In this document: in pieces, positions 1 to 11,145 of the stretch
Layout of the letters: each line of letters opens with the position of its first letter
How positions within the stretch are numbered: the first letter of the stretch is position 1
Origin: Gymnopus androsaceus JB14
Lineage: Eukaryota; Basidiomycota; Agaricomycetes; Agaricales; Omphalotaceae
Reading direction: 5' to 3'
NCBI GenBank assembly: GCA_009733575.1
Contig: ML769474.1
Location: 172,506-220,678, forward strand
Length of the DNA: 48,173 bases
Notes under the pieces: generated by a model
What the model saw: only the letters and a program-made list of their open reading frames with translations
Databases searched by the model: none
Told to the model about the DNA's origin: nothing
Made by a program: the position numbers and the translations under genes

Positions 1-898
1 CGCTTCTGCCCATTTCCCTGTCCCCTAGAGGAAGATTGCGAGAGGAATTGGATTGGGAATTGGAATGTTTCTGGTTCTTTCGTCGGGCCTCTTCCTCTTT
101 CACCTTGAGGGTTTGCCACGAGAGAAGAGATTCCTGGTAGAGGCCAGAATGGAAGAGGTCGACGCGGACGTTGTCGTTCGGGAATGTGAACCATTGTCGG
201 TAAGCTCTGTCGACGTAGATTTTGTATATGTCGAAACCGAGCTCGAAGTCAGATCGATCCCGGACCATGTCAAACATTGCTTGGAACATGTCCGCGATAG
301 CGAGAGCAAGCTTGTGACCTGGGGCAGATGCTCCTTTGGGAATGAAATGCTGGCGGACGGCTCTGGGTAGGCCGCGGGAGATGCTATTGAAATCGTTCAT
401 GTCGATCTGAGATAGCGGGATTTCAGTGAACGACCTCGACTTCACCTTGATACCTCCAGCACCGTCGAGAATGATAGCGCTGGAATCTGCAGACTCAACA
501 GGTTTCAGAGTTGAGTCGGCGTATCGAGATGCAAAGTAGGCCATCGGGATGAAGGTCTTCAGACCATTTCGAAGGGTGGAGGCGACGAGGTTATTGGCAA
601 TGCTCTCCAAGCGGAAGGGCTCCGTGTAGGAGTATAGCTGAGCCCTGCTTGGATCGCACCAGCCACCTTTCAGGTCTCCTTTCCTCGTCCACATTCGTCA
701 AATCCTCACCAACGGGTAACTCAGGATCCTGGGTGGCCTGATGGTTTGAAATGTAAGTCTCTCGTCTGCGGGGAGAGCGAGAGCGGCGACCCGATTGGCT
801 TGGCGTTGGGAGCGAGGTGAACGAGGAGGAGGTAGAGGTGCCTGGAAAGGGCTTCGAAGAGGTGGCGCTGGACCATGTCCAGATCCTCGGAGACGTCT
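1..898 (-). CDS. Unknown, possibly retroelement Gag-like protein; partial, runs off left edge
   Basis: A long open frame runs on the minus strand from a Met codon at 694-692 down to base 1 without a stop, so about 231 codons are visible and the 3' end lies outside the window. It reads as a compact folded protein (for example KGDLKGGWCDPSR, GLPRAVRQHFIPKGA, FTFPNDNVRVDLFHSGLYQ) and ends in a charged KVKEEEARRK stretch. Upstream, another frame (898 to about 700) encodes a Ser/Pro/Arg-rich lead-in (SLPTPSQSGRRSRSPRRRE). The two frames join in phase if bases ~705-675 are an unusually short (~31 nt) GTGAGG...AAG intron. Otherwise there is a frameshift. I recall similar SR-rich N-termini before retroelement-like bodies in basidiomycetes, but I see no zinc knuckle or protease, so the function is not established. 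Confidence 0.5.
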
Positions 899-1551
899 CT
901 CAAAGGGGCGGGACCCGCGGAGGAGGGTTGGGGGAGGGAAATTCCCCTTCCCTTTCCTTTTTATTGATAGTTATTGTAATGACTTTCTCATCTATACCCA
1001 ACAACCTACCTCTGCTGATCCCATCAGCACTCATGTGACACTGTCACACACACCATTGATTAAAATGTTCATTACTATGAGGATAGATTCCAGAAGGAGA
1101 CCTAGGGATAAGGTGTACTGGATATATAGTGTGACAGTATGATATGTGTCACATTAAAAAAAAGTTGAGCATTAGGTGCTATAATTAGTGAAAAAATCAT
1201 GAAAATCATGAAAATATTAATAGGATGGGTTTGCAGCCTGTTCATCCCTTTTAAAGGTATACAGTATAGTAGTCTATGGAATATACTATTTGGTGGAATT
1301 CCCAAGCACTGGGAGGTGGGAGAACAATGCTAAATATTTCCATGATTTTTCATGATTTTTTCCCCCAATTTATCAATCCCAATTCCCAATATTTTAACAA
1401 AATAAATGCCCATAAGCGCCGGAGGGTGGGACAACAATGCCGAAATATTTTCACTATTTTTCATGATTTTTCCGAGATTTATCAAGCTCAATTCCCGACC
1501 TTTTTTGGTTAAATAAGTGCCCATAAGTGCCGGTAGATGTAGTTAGATGTA

Positions 1552-1639
1552 CAGTGGCTGCGGAAATTGATGTCACCCCACGTGACCTACTGAATAGGCT
1601 ACTGAATTGGGGGGGTGACATCAATTTTCGCAGCCACTG
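1552..1639. mobile_element. 88-bp Tc1/mariner-type MITE inserted in the left foldback arm
   Basis: Terminal inverted repeats of about 28 bp start CAGTGGCTGCGRAAATTGAT. The element is flanked by TA at 1550-1551 and 1640-1641. The right arm of the foldback (about 2850-2880) keeps the corresponding uninterrupted site with a single TA, which confirms the insertion and its 2-bp TA target duplication. Ends in CAG/CTG with a TA duplication fit the Tc1/mariner superfamily. Confidence 0.85.
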
Positions 1640-1680
1640 TATATAAGTGATGCTATACTTTACTAGTCTGGTATCGGCAG

Positions 1681-2220
1681 CAGTAACATGTAGTACTAAG
1701 TCATACTAGTAGCTATTAGTTTGTAGTACTAGTACCAATAACTTGTACTAGTAACTAATCTAACATTTATAATAGTACCAATAAGTCACAATAGTAACTA
1801 ATCTAATGGTTGTACTAATACCAATAAGTCGCACTAGTAACTAATCTAATGGTTGTACTATTACCAATAACTCGTACTAGTAACTACTCTAATGGTTATA
1901 ATAGTGCCAATAAGTTGGACTAGTAACTAATCTAACGGTTGTACTAGTACCAATAACCGGTATAGTTGAATATGGAATATGGAATATAGTTGGGGAACCC
2001 CAAAATGTATTCCATATAGCGGATATTCCATATGACATACAGATTTGAGGGGAATTTGGCATTCTGTACTGTCAAAATGATATTCCATATGAGGTATTCT
2101 ACTGTACTAGTAACTAACTAATGGTTATAATAGTAAATAAGTTGCACTAGTCACTAATCTAATGGTTGTACTAGTACCAATAACTTGTACTAGTAACTAA
2201 TTTAATGGTTATAATAGTAC
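1681..2220 (+). repeat. Left-arm tandem array of ~43-bp unit
   Basis: The unit reads roughly AACTAATCTAATGGTT followed by GTACTAGTACCAATAACTTG, with alternating GTACTAGTACC and ATAATAGTACC variants, and repeats about every 43 bases. The array is interrupted at about 1957-2103 by unrelated sequence containing ATATGGAATATGG and ATATTCCATATG inverted motifs, probably a separate small insertion absent from the right arm. Confidence 0.85.
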
Positions 2221-2790
2221 AAAACCATTAGATTAGTTACTAGTACAAGTTATTGTTACTAGTATATCCATTAGATTAGTTACTAGTCTGACTTATGGGT
2301 ACTATTATAACCATTACATTAGTGACTAGTACAAGTTATTGGTACTAGTACAACCATTAGATTAGTGACTAGTGCAACATATTGGTACTAGTACAACCAT
2401 TAGATTTGTTACTAGTACAAGTTCTTGTTACTATTATAACCATTAGATTAGTTACTAGTATGAGTTATTGGTACTAGTACAACCATTAGATTAGTTACTA
2501 GTACAAGTTATTGGTACTATTATAACCATTAGATTAGTGACTAGTACAAGTTACTGGTACTAGTACAACCATTAGATTAGTTACTAGTACTGGTTATTGT
2601 TACTAGTACAACCATTGGATTAGTTACTAGACCGACTTATTGGTACTAGTACAACCATTAGATTAGTTACTAGTATGAGTTAATGGTACTATTATAACTA
2701 TTAGATTAGTGACTAGTGCGAGTTACTGGTACTAGTACAACTATTAGATTAGTTACTAGTGTGACTTATTGGTACTAGTACTACAAACTA
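2221..2790 (-). repeat. Right-arm tandem array of the same ~43-bp unit, inverted
   Basis: About a dozen copies of AACCATTAGATTAGTTACTAGT, written in shorter form ATTAGATTAGTTACTAGT, follow each other in the opposite orientation to the left array. The switch of orientation near 2218 (AATGGTT then AACCATT) is the centre of the foldback. Confidence 0.85.
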
Positions 2791-3871
2791 ATAGCTACTA
2801 GTATGGCTTAGTACTACATGTTACTGCTACCAATACCAGTACTAGTAAAGTACAGCATTACTTATATACATCTAACTACATCTACCGGCACTTATGGGCG
2901 CTTATTTTACAGAAAAAGTTTGGGAATTGAGCTTGATAAATCTCGGAAAAATCATGAGAAATCATGAAAATATTTAGGCAGTGCTGCCCCGCCCTCCCGG
3001 CGCTTATGGGCGCTTATTTTGTTCAAATATCGGGAATTGGGATTGATAAATTTGGAAAAAATCTTGAAAAATCATGGAAATATTTAGGCATTGTTCTCCC
3101 ACCTCCCAGCACTTAGGAATTCCACAGAATAGTATATTTTGTAGTTCACGGAATCCATGGACTAGTATATTTGTTTGTTCATGGATTTCATGGATTAGTA
3201 CATTTACTAGTCCATGGATTCCATAGACTAGCATACTCATTAGTTCATGGATTCCATGGAGTAGTGTATTCATTATTTCATGGGATCCATGGACTAGTAC
3301 ATCTACTAGTTCATGGATTCCATAGACTACTATACTATATACCTTTAAAAGTGATGTGCAGGCTGCAAACCCATCCTATTATCATTTTCATGATTTTTCA
3401 TGATTTTTTCACTAATTATAGCACCTAATGCCCAACTTTTTTTTGTAATGTGACACATATCACACTGTCACACTATATATCCAGTACACCTTATCCCTAG
3501 GTCTCCTTCTGGAATCCATCCTCATAGTAATGAACAGTTTAATCAATGGTGTGTGTGACAGTGTCACATGAGTGCTGATGGGATCAGCAGAGGTAGGTTG
3601 TTCTATCAATTACTATTTCAAAGATTTTAATTCATATTATGTGACAGTGTCACATGAATCTTGATGGGATCAGTAGAGATAGGTTATCAGATGACTTGAT
3701 GAGGCAGTCATCACTATCACTATCAATAGCTATTTGGTAGCCAATACTAAGGAGTCATGGAATCCAGGACATCTGGATTTCCTGTGGATTTACTTCGTAT
3801 TAGAAACTGGATTGTTACACTTTGGCCTATCTAACATGATATAAATTGTGGTAGCCTGGAATGGAGTACCA

Positions 3872-4200
3872 CATACTTAATTGGGTGGGATATCCAGCTA
3901 ACCTGTTACCTGGGAATCCCACATACTCAGGTGGGTGGGATATCCAGCTACCCTGTTACCTGGGAATTGCACAGACTCAGGTGGATGGGATATCCAGCTA
4001 CCCTGATATCTGGGAATCCCACATACTCAGGTGGATAGGATATCCAGTTACCTTGCCACCTGGAAATCCCACATACTCAGGTGTGTGGGATATCCAGCTA
4101 CCTTGTTAGTACCTGGGAATCCCACATACTCAGTTGGGTGGGATATCCAGCTACCTTGTTACCTGGGAATCCCACATACTCAGGTGGGTAGGATATCCAA
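3872..4200 (+). repeat. ~50-bp tandem repeat array, about 6.5 copies
   Basis: Each unit contains GGATATCCAGCTACC, then TTACCTGGGAATCCC, then ACATACTCAGGTGG. Units are 49-53 bases long. The array decays downstream (4200-4330) into short GGGATATCCC and GTCCCATGG motifs. One frame is open through four units (3861-4109), but it is a translated repeat with no sign of selection. Confidence 0.85.
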
Positions 4201-4724
4201 TTACTAGCCTACTGTGGATGTCCCATGGATGTCCCATGGGTCTCCCATGCCAGGACCCCAGACACTTGGGTGATCCCAGATGGGATATCCCAGTTACCCA
4301 ATCTGGGATATCCCAGGGATTTGACCCCTCTTAGGGCCAACTATTGGGTCAAAAGTTGAGCCTAACAAGGTACTTTTTAGTAGGTGACTGAAGTGAATGC
4401 TCATACTTCAATAGTTGAATTAGAATAAAAGTTGTGACATGTTCATTCAAGCCAGTTGGGCACTTAAGTCACGTGCTTGTGCTAACAAGCAGGTGACATG
4501 AGTTTAAGCGCCCATAAGCGCCCAAGCACATTGCCAAAAGAGTTTTTTAATTACTTAAACAGACGAATTATCTTTTGTGATATACATTAAATTGTTATAG
4601 TAAAATTTAAGTATTCTTGACCCTGGGTGGATCCGGGTATATTGCCAGGTCTCAGGTCCACAGAGCTGGACCCGACCTGACCCGGCACAGCCACCCGACC
4701 CGGAAACCTGGCATACCCAGCATA

Positions 4725-4740
4725 CCTGAGCCACACACTA
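4725..4740 (-). mobile_element. Solitary end of a hAT-type MITE (same family as 12091-12475)
   Basis: CCTGAGCCACACACTA is the reverse complement of the left terminus TAGTGTGTGGCTCAGG of the element at 12091. The preceding 120 bases are rich in ACCCGGCC-like motifs, also seen in that family. No matching left end was found, so this is a truncated copy. Confidence 0.5.
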
Positions 4741-5862
4741 AAGGTATTACAACTTCTTGGCCTTACATGAGCCTTATTCATTCACCTCCCAATGGCACAA
4801 ATTTTGTAAATGCCCTCAGTCCTGAAATGATTGAGCTGCATCACAATCGGATTGTCCCATTCTGCAAAAATCTAGCTTTACATCCAGAGAAGGTTCTTGA
4901 TCCAAACACTCCTCAGATTGAATTGATTCTTGATGGCCAGCCTTTCATTGACAAGACTATCATCCCTGCTCTTCAAACACTTGCACCTGAGCTTCTTAAT
5001 CTCAATCTGATGATCTCTGCAATGTTCCATGGTGCTGCATAGGGTTGGAAGATATTTACATCTGAATATGCTGATGACCCTTTGAATCCCACTTGTATTG
5101 CATCACTTTTGCCAGAACAGCTAGCTCTTCTTGGTCAAATTCTGATGACCAATGATTCTAATGAAGGTGGTCTTGGTTCTCTTTGTGGGTATATCAAGTA
5201 TACTCCTAGTAGCAATGCTCATACTTTCTCATCCCTTGTGAGGTCCAAATGTAACAACCTGGAAGCATTCATCTCAAAATTATGCCAACAAGATGATCAG
5301 TCATATGTGATGCATCTAGCATGGGAGTTAGATGCAAGTGGGGAAGCAAAATGGTTCCAGGAAGAATATCTTAGACTGCAGAAGGAACAGGCTGAATTGG
5401 CAAGGAAGAAGGTCAAAGATACTGCAAGGAAGAAGGCTGATGAGTTGCAGCGGTTGAATACAATTGGTATTGTTGTGGATCAAGTTGGGATCAAGCTTCA
5501 ATTTGGAATATGACGGTTTCCCAGCTCAAAGATCAATTCAAACAGCACAAAGGCATTCGACATGAACCTGAACTGGCAAACATTACCCAAAGCTCTCTCA
5601 AGAACAAGCAAGCTTGGCTCAATGCTATTCTAGTGGCAGTCAAACATATGGGACCTCAACAGAAATGTATTCATTTTCTTTACATGTGCACTTACTCATT
5701 GCTCTAAATTTTAATAGGAATCTATGAAATAATGATCAAGCAGGCTCCTCAAGTTCACCCCTGGGATCTGTCAAAGGTATGATTGAACAATTGGAAGCAT
5801 TGATAGACACTTCCGATGACTTGGATGATAGTTTAAATGACATTCAAATGATGGATATTTAA
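4741..5862 (+). pseudogene. Decayed gene for an unknown protein with SAP-like C-terminal segment
   Basis: One reading frame is continuous across an in-frame TAG at 5041-5043: PELLNLNLMISAMFHGAA then GWKIFTSEYADDPLNP. It continues through a Lys-rich helix (QAELARKKVKDTARKKADEL). A one-base shift at about 5510 leads into MTVSQLKDQFKQHKGIRHEP, which resembles a SAP/LEM-type helical DNA-binding motif. A plausible intron follows (5667-5717), then QAPQVHPWDLSK and an acidic tail (TSDDLDDSLNDIQMMDI) ending at 5862. The TAG and a TGA after the intron both sit where Trp (TGG) would fit. The start is lost in repeat sequence. SAP-like proteins bind chromatin, but that role here is only inference. Confidence 0.5.
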
Positions 5863-6010
5863 CTTATTTGCTCTTGAAACACTCACTGTATCCCTATTCA
5901 TGTTGTTTGTATTGTTTTTGCACTTTCTGACCACTTTTTATCATTTTTATATGCCTTCCATAGAATCCATAGGCAGAGTAATAGCATATGTACTTGTATC
6001 TTGACTTCAT

Positions 6011-6249
6011 GTACTGTTGCATTTCATTCAATTCAACATGGCTTGTGACCTGTGACCACCATGTCGAAATTATGATTTCGACAAATTTCCTTAAATGGAA
6101 GTCTTTGTAAGCTTTTTCAGCACTAAAGCCAGTCAAAGCTATTGATTTTGGACAAATTTTGCATAGTGACCCATGACCACTGTGACATTTCACGACATTT
6201 CATGGGCCCATGACCTGTGACTGTCAAATTGAATGAAATGAGACAGTAC
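6011..6249. mobile_element. ~239-bp MITE-like inverted-repeat element
   Basis: The ends GTACTGTTGCATTTCATTCA and its partial inverse (TGAATGAAATGAGACAGTAC) face each other, followed on both sides by related CATGGCTTGTGACC / GGTCACAGGTCATGG motifs. An internal hairpin TGTCGAAATTATGATTTCGACA lies at about 6062-6083 (22 bases). No coding capacity and no clear target duplication. Confidence 0.6.
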
Positions 6250-7179
6250 TTGGATTGGCACAATTTCAGGTGCCAGGCTAGATATAGCTACTATAAACAT
6301 TTTTCACAGTCAAAATTATATGATATTATGCTTTATTCAAGCGGCACATGGTGGAACATGAAGATTGCATGCTTTGGCAGGGATCAAAAATAGGTGCCCG
6401 CCGTTTGTCAAAGCGGCATTGCCCACTCCCAGTATGATGTGTTACAAAGATCAAAAATGCCCCAGTTCAGTACCATGCGTGACGCATTACTGGACTTAAA
6501 TTCGAAACTATACAGTAGTGTCAGTGATAAACTTGAAAGGAGGTCATGCCATAAATCCTAAAATAACGGGAACGGCTCTTAGCAAACTATGAAAGTTCTC
6601 AAGATTGAGAGTGAAACACTTACGCAGTTGATATCACCATACCAATAAGGCCTGCACCGAGAAGATTGTCCAATGGTGAAATGGGAGGTGAACACACCAG
6701 TGGCTCAGCAGCTAACTGGGAAGCATTATTGGTGGTTAGCACTGGGAATATTAGTAGAAAGGAAACTGGGCAAAAGTCTGGAGTTCATGGCACCATCTTA
6801 TATTCGCAAAGTGTACTCACACATATACCACTGTCGCTTGAGAAAGGAGTGTCTATTCCAGTCTGAGAAGCGGGAAGATGCAACTTGCCACCAGAATATA
6901 GAGAAATAGTTATATAGTAATAAGCATGAGAACGCAGTGGAGGAATGGTTCTTAGTAGTACTTGCCGAATTATTTCCAAAAGTAATGCAAACGGTCGATT
7001 CCGCGAAATACTACTTAGAGTGAAGGACGGAGCCACTGATCTAGTGCTTGCATGCCATATCAAGCCACTCAACAATGCGAACAATCGCTATTGTGATATA
7101 TGCCATGAAGTCTTGATGATGAGTAGATGGTATGGAAGCCCCTGTCATTTCTGGATTCACTGAAGTCCCTATCTTCCAT
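6250..7179. other. No recognisable gene
   Basis: Only short, unconvincing open frames are present (longest about 100 codons, on the minus strand at 6785-7084). No splice-linked protein, RNA gene or repeat was recognised. Confidence 0.4.
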
Positions 7180-7181
7180 TA

Positions 7182-7378
7182 CAGCTGATTAGGAATTTGT
7201 AGCATAATTTTTGAAAAACACAGCTCACTGTTTCTGTTTACTAATAAACAACAACTCTATAGAAACACTCCACTTAAAGCTTTGAGGTGGAGCTCTACTA
7301 TTCAGTCTTTGTTTGTTTGTAAACAAAATCAGTAACAAGCGTTTTTTGAAAACTATGCTACAAATTCCTAATTGGCTG
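7182..7378. mobile_element. ~197-bp MITE with TA target duplication
   Basis: Inverted repeats of about 60 bp start CAGCTGATTAGGAATTTGTA on the left and end in the inverse of CAGCCAATTAGGAATTTGTA on the right. TA flanks both ends (7180-7181 and 7379-7380). The size, lack of ORF and TA duplication fit a Tc1/mariner-derived MITE. Confidence 0.75.
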
Positions 7379-9572
7379 TAAGCTATTCAACTGAGGCAGC
7401 AATACCAATTGAAAATGAGAAAGACAATCCGCTCCCTTTGTAATACTATCAGACCTTCCTTCCAAACAGCAAGGGAACCAGCGTAAGTTGGTGGATCACT
7501 GGAGGCATTGAGGACCCACAATGCTGTCGAACATTTCGGACGAGTGCCTTGCGAATTCAGTGAATTAGAGCGCAGTTTGTACCTTTGTACAATATTGGAT
7601 AATCTTTTAAAGTCAAACTGGTAGCAAGCCATAGGACCCGAGTAAAAGTTCCAGGGCGTAGGCAGACAGCAAGTGTGTCCGTTGATATCAGTGCACCAAA
7701 TTATAGTGGCATCCAGTCTCGACTCTCGAAAATTCCGCGACTTATCGCCTGCATCGACTGTTTAACATGAGAAGCTCTTCTGTATGTTTGGTGAATAAAG
7801 ATGGCTGAATTCATTCAAGCACGATATTTCGCTAAGATGACAATAATGACCGTGTCGAGCTGAAGATTGGGATTGGAAGCAGGATCGCCAGCTGATGGTA
7901 ATCCTGGCTCGGAGCTAGCGAAAGTGGCAATATTTCTGTGACGATTATCTGTCCCGATCTTATCTTTTATTCATGGTCTGAACCAAGGTGGAACCATGAC
8001 TAGCAGCAATAGCGGAGAAAAGTATTTGAATAGCACCAATACGGGAACCTGTTACTGGAAGATGCTACAAACACCGTCAACGTTCAACAGAATGCAGGTT
8101 CGTTTGGTTTCGAGGGTCCAACAGTCGCGGGAGGACCACGAGCGATGCAGATGGAACTGCGTGGTACGGATTTGGATTGAAAGCGGGAATCCATTTGGCA
8201 TGTCTCTTTCTGCGACGTCGGGATCGCGGGGAGATTACGGGCACACCAGCACCACCGTCTTCACCTCCTGCATATGTACACCGTCAACACATTTGCCTAG
8301 CACTAGCGCTGATGCAGCTGTCAGATGTATAGGTACACATATACTCGGGCGTGGCGTTGGTTGGGGTTGCGAAGGAGTGGCGACTTGGGATGCAGAACGG
8401 GAAAACATTCCTTTATAAAGGGCGGAATTGTTTGAGCCAGAGCGCATGTCGACGCGGCGACTTTCGGAAAATAGCGCGTAAACGAAGGCATTCTGTATGC
8501 AAGCACAAAAACGCTCTTCAATCCTGCAGGTCCTGTTTCAACTTCCTGTCGATATCGATGTTCGAAACGAGTGTCCGTGGGTGATAGCGCATCTGAAGAC
8601 ACTGCCATTCAAGTTGAGCTGAAATAATTACGGATCCGATTCGTCTATGAGTGCCGAAACACATTCAGGATAAGAGACAGATGGTAGTAACACATTCACC
8701 GCCAGAGACGGTCTACAAATCATCGCTCTCCGCCCCTGAATCTTCCATCGTTTGCTGTAATGTACGCTGCCTGGGACGCTACGTCTAGAGCTGGCGTGTG
8801 TGGAAAGGGCAAGCGTTTGGGCCCAGGATCACTAGCCAGCTTCAGCAGGTACGACATGGTTACTGGTATCTATGTGTGCATCGACTGCGTGATTTGACGA
8901 ACGAAGCGACACCAGAGGTTGTTCGAGTTGTAAATTAGCGATAGGAACTCTCGCGACTTGACCATAGCGCATATGGATGATATGAGACGTCCATTCGAAC
9001 TGCAAATGTGCCACATGGTAAGTGAATTATTTAATGCGATGGTTAATAGGCTATGCTCACCTGGGACGTCAAATTCTTCTCAGCTCATGCATTCGTCTTT
9101 GAGCTTTCTAGATAGCCTCTACAATAACTTGAAGTGGAAAAATCCCTGTGTTGCCTACTGCAGCTTGCAATCCAGTCATTGTGTGGTCGGAGAACAGAAT
9201 CAAGTTTCTCATAGGCGCTCGTAATGCCTGGCCCGGTGCCTTTTCATTCGTTTCTGCAAATTGTTGTCAAATTTCCAGGGTAGCAGCTTAGTCTTGCAAT
9301 GGAGGCTGAAGAGGACATCTAAAAGTATTAAACAGGTACCTTTGACCCAGTGCAATAGTGTGTTTTCCAAGGTAATAGTAGTTATGTAGGTAAAAATCTG
9401 GTCATCCGGATCCAAATCTCTCTCAGCGGTAGGCATATATTGCAGTGTGTTTGGTACCTCAAATGGTGGTACTGACAATACCGGGTACCTGTTGTCTTCG
9501 ACATCCATCTCTATGGGAAATCCACTGCCGCGCTATAGTAGTAACCTGGTATATTTCCTCACGGGGGCGCTG
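7379..9572. other. 2.2 kb without a recognised gene
   Basis: Several open frames of 60-140 codons occur on both strands (for example 7996-8418 plus, 8321-8608 minus, 9209-9508 minus). None shows a family signature, consistent codon pattern or linkable exons. A heavily spliced or decayed gene cannot be excluded, but nothing supports one. Confidence 0.4.
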
Positions 9573-9679
9573 ATCAGCAAAACCTGGGTGATCGTCCCCC
9601 TCTGTACAGCTCGGTACAGAGCTGTACAGCAACTGATCTATATCAATTCCCGATCAATTGCTGTACAGGTTTTGCTGAT
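9573..9679. mobile_element. ~107-bp hairpin MITE with ATCAGCAAAACCTG ends
   Basis: Perfect 14-bp inverted ends ATCAGCAAAACCTG / CAGGTTTTGCTGAT bracket an interior with further inverted GTACAGC/GCTGTAC motifs. The element at 26312-26400 has the same ends, so this is a repeat family. Confidence 0.7.
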
Positions 9680-9849
9680 GGCCGGCCCATTGGAACACAA
9701 CGCTATTCTTTGAGTACTCTGAACCGCACTAGATAGCATATTTATTCAACCACCAACTCTATTGTCTCCCACGTACTCCTCACTCCAAATTATCCTCCTT
9801 CCCTAGCGATTGAGTCGCTCGCCATCGACAGGGCACGCAAGACTCGGAT

Positions 9850-11145
9850 ATGTCCACCAGTTCTTCTGCACTCCTGTCTCCGACAATCAGCACATTGCAA
9901 CTCAAAATCATCTTGACTGATGTTTTATGCGAAGCTTTGTTTTTCGGTGAGTCGGAGAAATTGTATCTTCCTTTTCAGTTTGCTTATCTACTGAAAATCG
10001 TCTTAGGCATGCAAGGAGCAGTGACCATTGTTGGGATATACGTCCTTTGATACGTTTATTTTTAAAGTTCTAAACCCCTTAAGCTTACCTTGATTCTCTT
10101 TACTTTCAAATCTAGCGGTCTACGAACATCTTTCGGGATCAAGCTCCTCGTTGGGATTATCCTATTACTATTTAGTTTGTCTGCTTGCTCCTTATCAATG
10201 ACTATCTGGCTCTATATGGCCACCTTCACTCAACTTGATGGAACATTCGATGCGGCGGGTATTATCAATAAAGCCCCGATCATTGCGATGGTTTTGCAAC
10301 GTCTTGCCGTGAGTGAGTTAGTTGCGAGTTTGGTCGCCGTTAGCTGATGCTTCAGGCTCATAGTACTTCATTAGTGACTCAATTGTTGTATGGAGAGCAT
10401 GGCTACTATGGAGCCGCAACGTATTCGTGAAAGTAGTGCTTGTGAGCTGTCTCTTGGGAACTATTAGTATGTTGTTGAAAGATCATGGATAATTTTTGAC
10501 TTACTTACTCTCCATGTGTCTTCAAGCTGCAACCTTTATTCAAGGAGCTCTTACTGTACAAAACATCATTCCAGGATCCGGACCTAGCACCTTAACTTTC
10601 ACACTCCCCTTCTTAATCACGAACCTTTGCGCTACGATCTTCATGGGGGTCCGAATATGGTGAGCTTTGTAGAATTACATTCAAGCATACATACCCGGTC
10701 TAAGCCTCATGCCTTTTGAAAGGGAATATTGCGGAAGTATGAATGAGCTATCTGGTTCGAATATGAACAAAATTCTTCTTATTTTCTTGGAAAGCAGTGC
10801 CCTGTATTGTATATTTTGGGTGAGTGGCATAAGGCCCAAACGCGACACTGTTCAACGTCTTGCTGATTGTATTTTTACTAGGTTCTTGCAATACTCGCAA
10901 CACTAGGAAATGTAACGTCGCCTATAGCTACAGCGGCTATTATGGGAAGCTTACCCTATGTCACTGTATGTGTACCTCTCTCTCTCTTTAGCAGCCTCCT
11001 CTGAGTCCGATTCCTGATTTTCCAGTCAATTTACCCAGTGGTGGTTGTAGTCCTGGTGACGCTGGAAAATAATGACTATGGATCAACTATCCGAACAATC
11101 CATGCCGCCCCAGTGGCACAAGCCTCAATCATACAGGAATCGTAG
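9850..11145 (+). pseudogene. Seven-helix membrane protein gene, eight exons, two frame breaks
   Basis: Proposed exons: 9850-9946, 10007-10053, 10116-10308, 10356-10466, 10527-10659, 10723-10819, 10882-10965, 11026-11145. All introns have GT-AG ends. The protein has successive hydrophobic helices (IKLLVGIILLLFSLSACSL, LTFTLPFLITNLC, KILLIFLESSALYC, SIYPVVVVVLVTL) and the motif DSIVVWRAWLLW, typical of a large orphan seven-helix family in Agaricomycetes with no established function. Exons 4-8 link in phase. Two breaks are seen. Exon 2 ends with CTT TGA and does not join exon 3 in phase. Exon 4 lacks one base near 10366, so FISDSIVVW follows only after a shift. Either the gene is a young pseudogene or the sequence has indel errors. 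The first Met (9850) has no in-frame alternative nearby. Confidence 0.7.

Larger units (their letters stand above)
963..3735. mobile_element. Foldback element with long inverted arms built on a ~43-bp tandem repeat
   Basis: The sequence from 1000 (AACAACCTACCTCTGCTGAT) is repeated as its reverse complement ending at 3602. The two arms match through the terminal zone, the AT-rich middle and inverted tandem arrays that meet near 2218. A weaker match extends the ends to about 963 and 3735, because the right end carries a second, diverged copy of the terminal motif (3630-3730). No transposase is encoded, and ORFs in this span are by-products of the repeats. Long arms filled with tandem repeats are the hallmark of foldback-type elements. 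The two arms differ by separate insertions in the left arm. No target duplication could be assigned because the exact ends are uncertain. Confidence 0.8.

Noticed and set aside
1681..2790. Possible CRISPR array
   Set aside because: Repeats are contiguous without unique spacers, occur in both orientations and lie in a eukaryotic foldback element.
3861..4334. Open frames of 82 and 66 codons over the 50-bp repeat
   Set aside because: The translation only mirrors the DNA repeat. Unit lengths vary and break the frame, and there is no start context or domain.
7996..8608. Overlapping 95-140 codon frames as a gene
   Set aside because: Both strands are open with no recognisable domain, and no splice-linked extension could be found.
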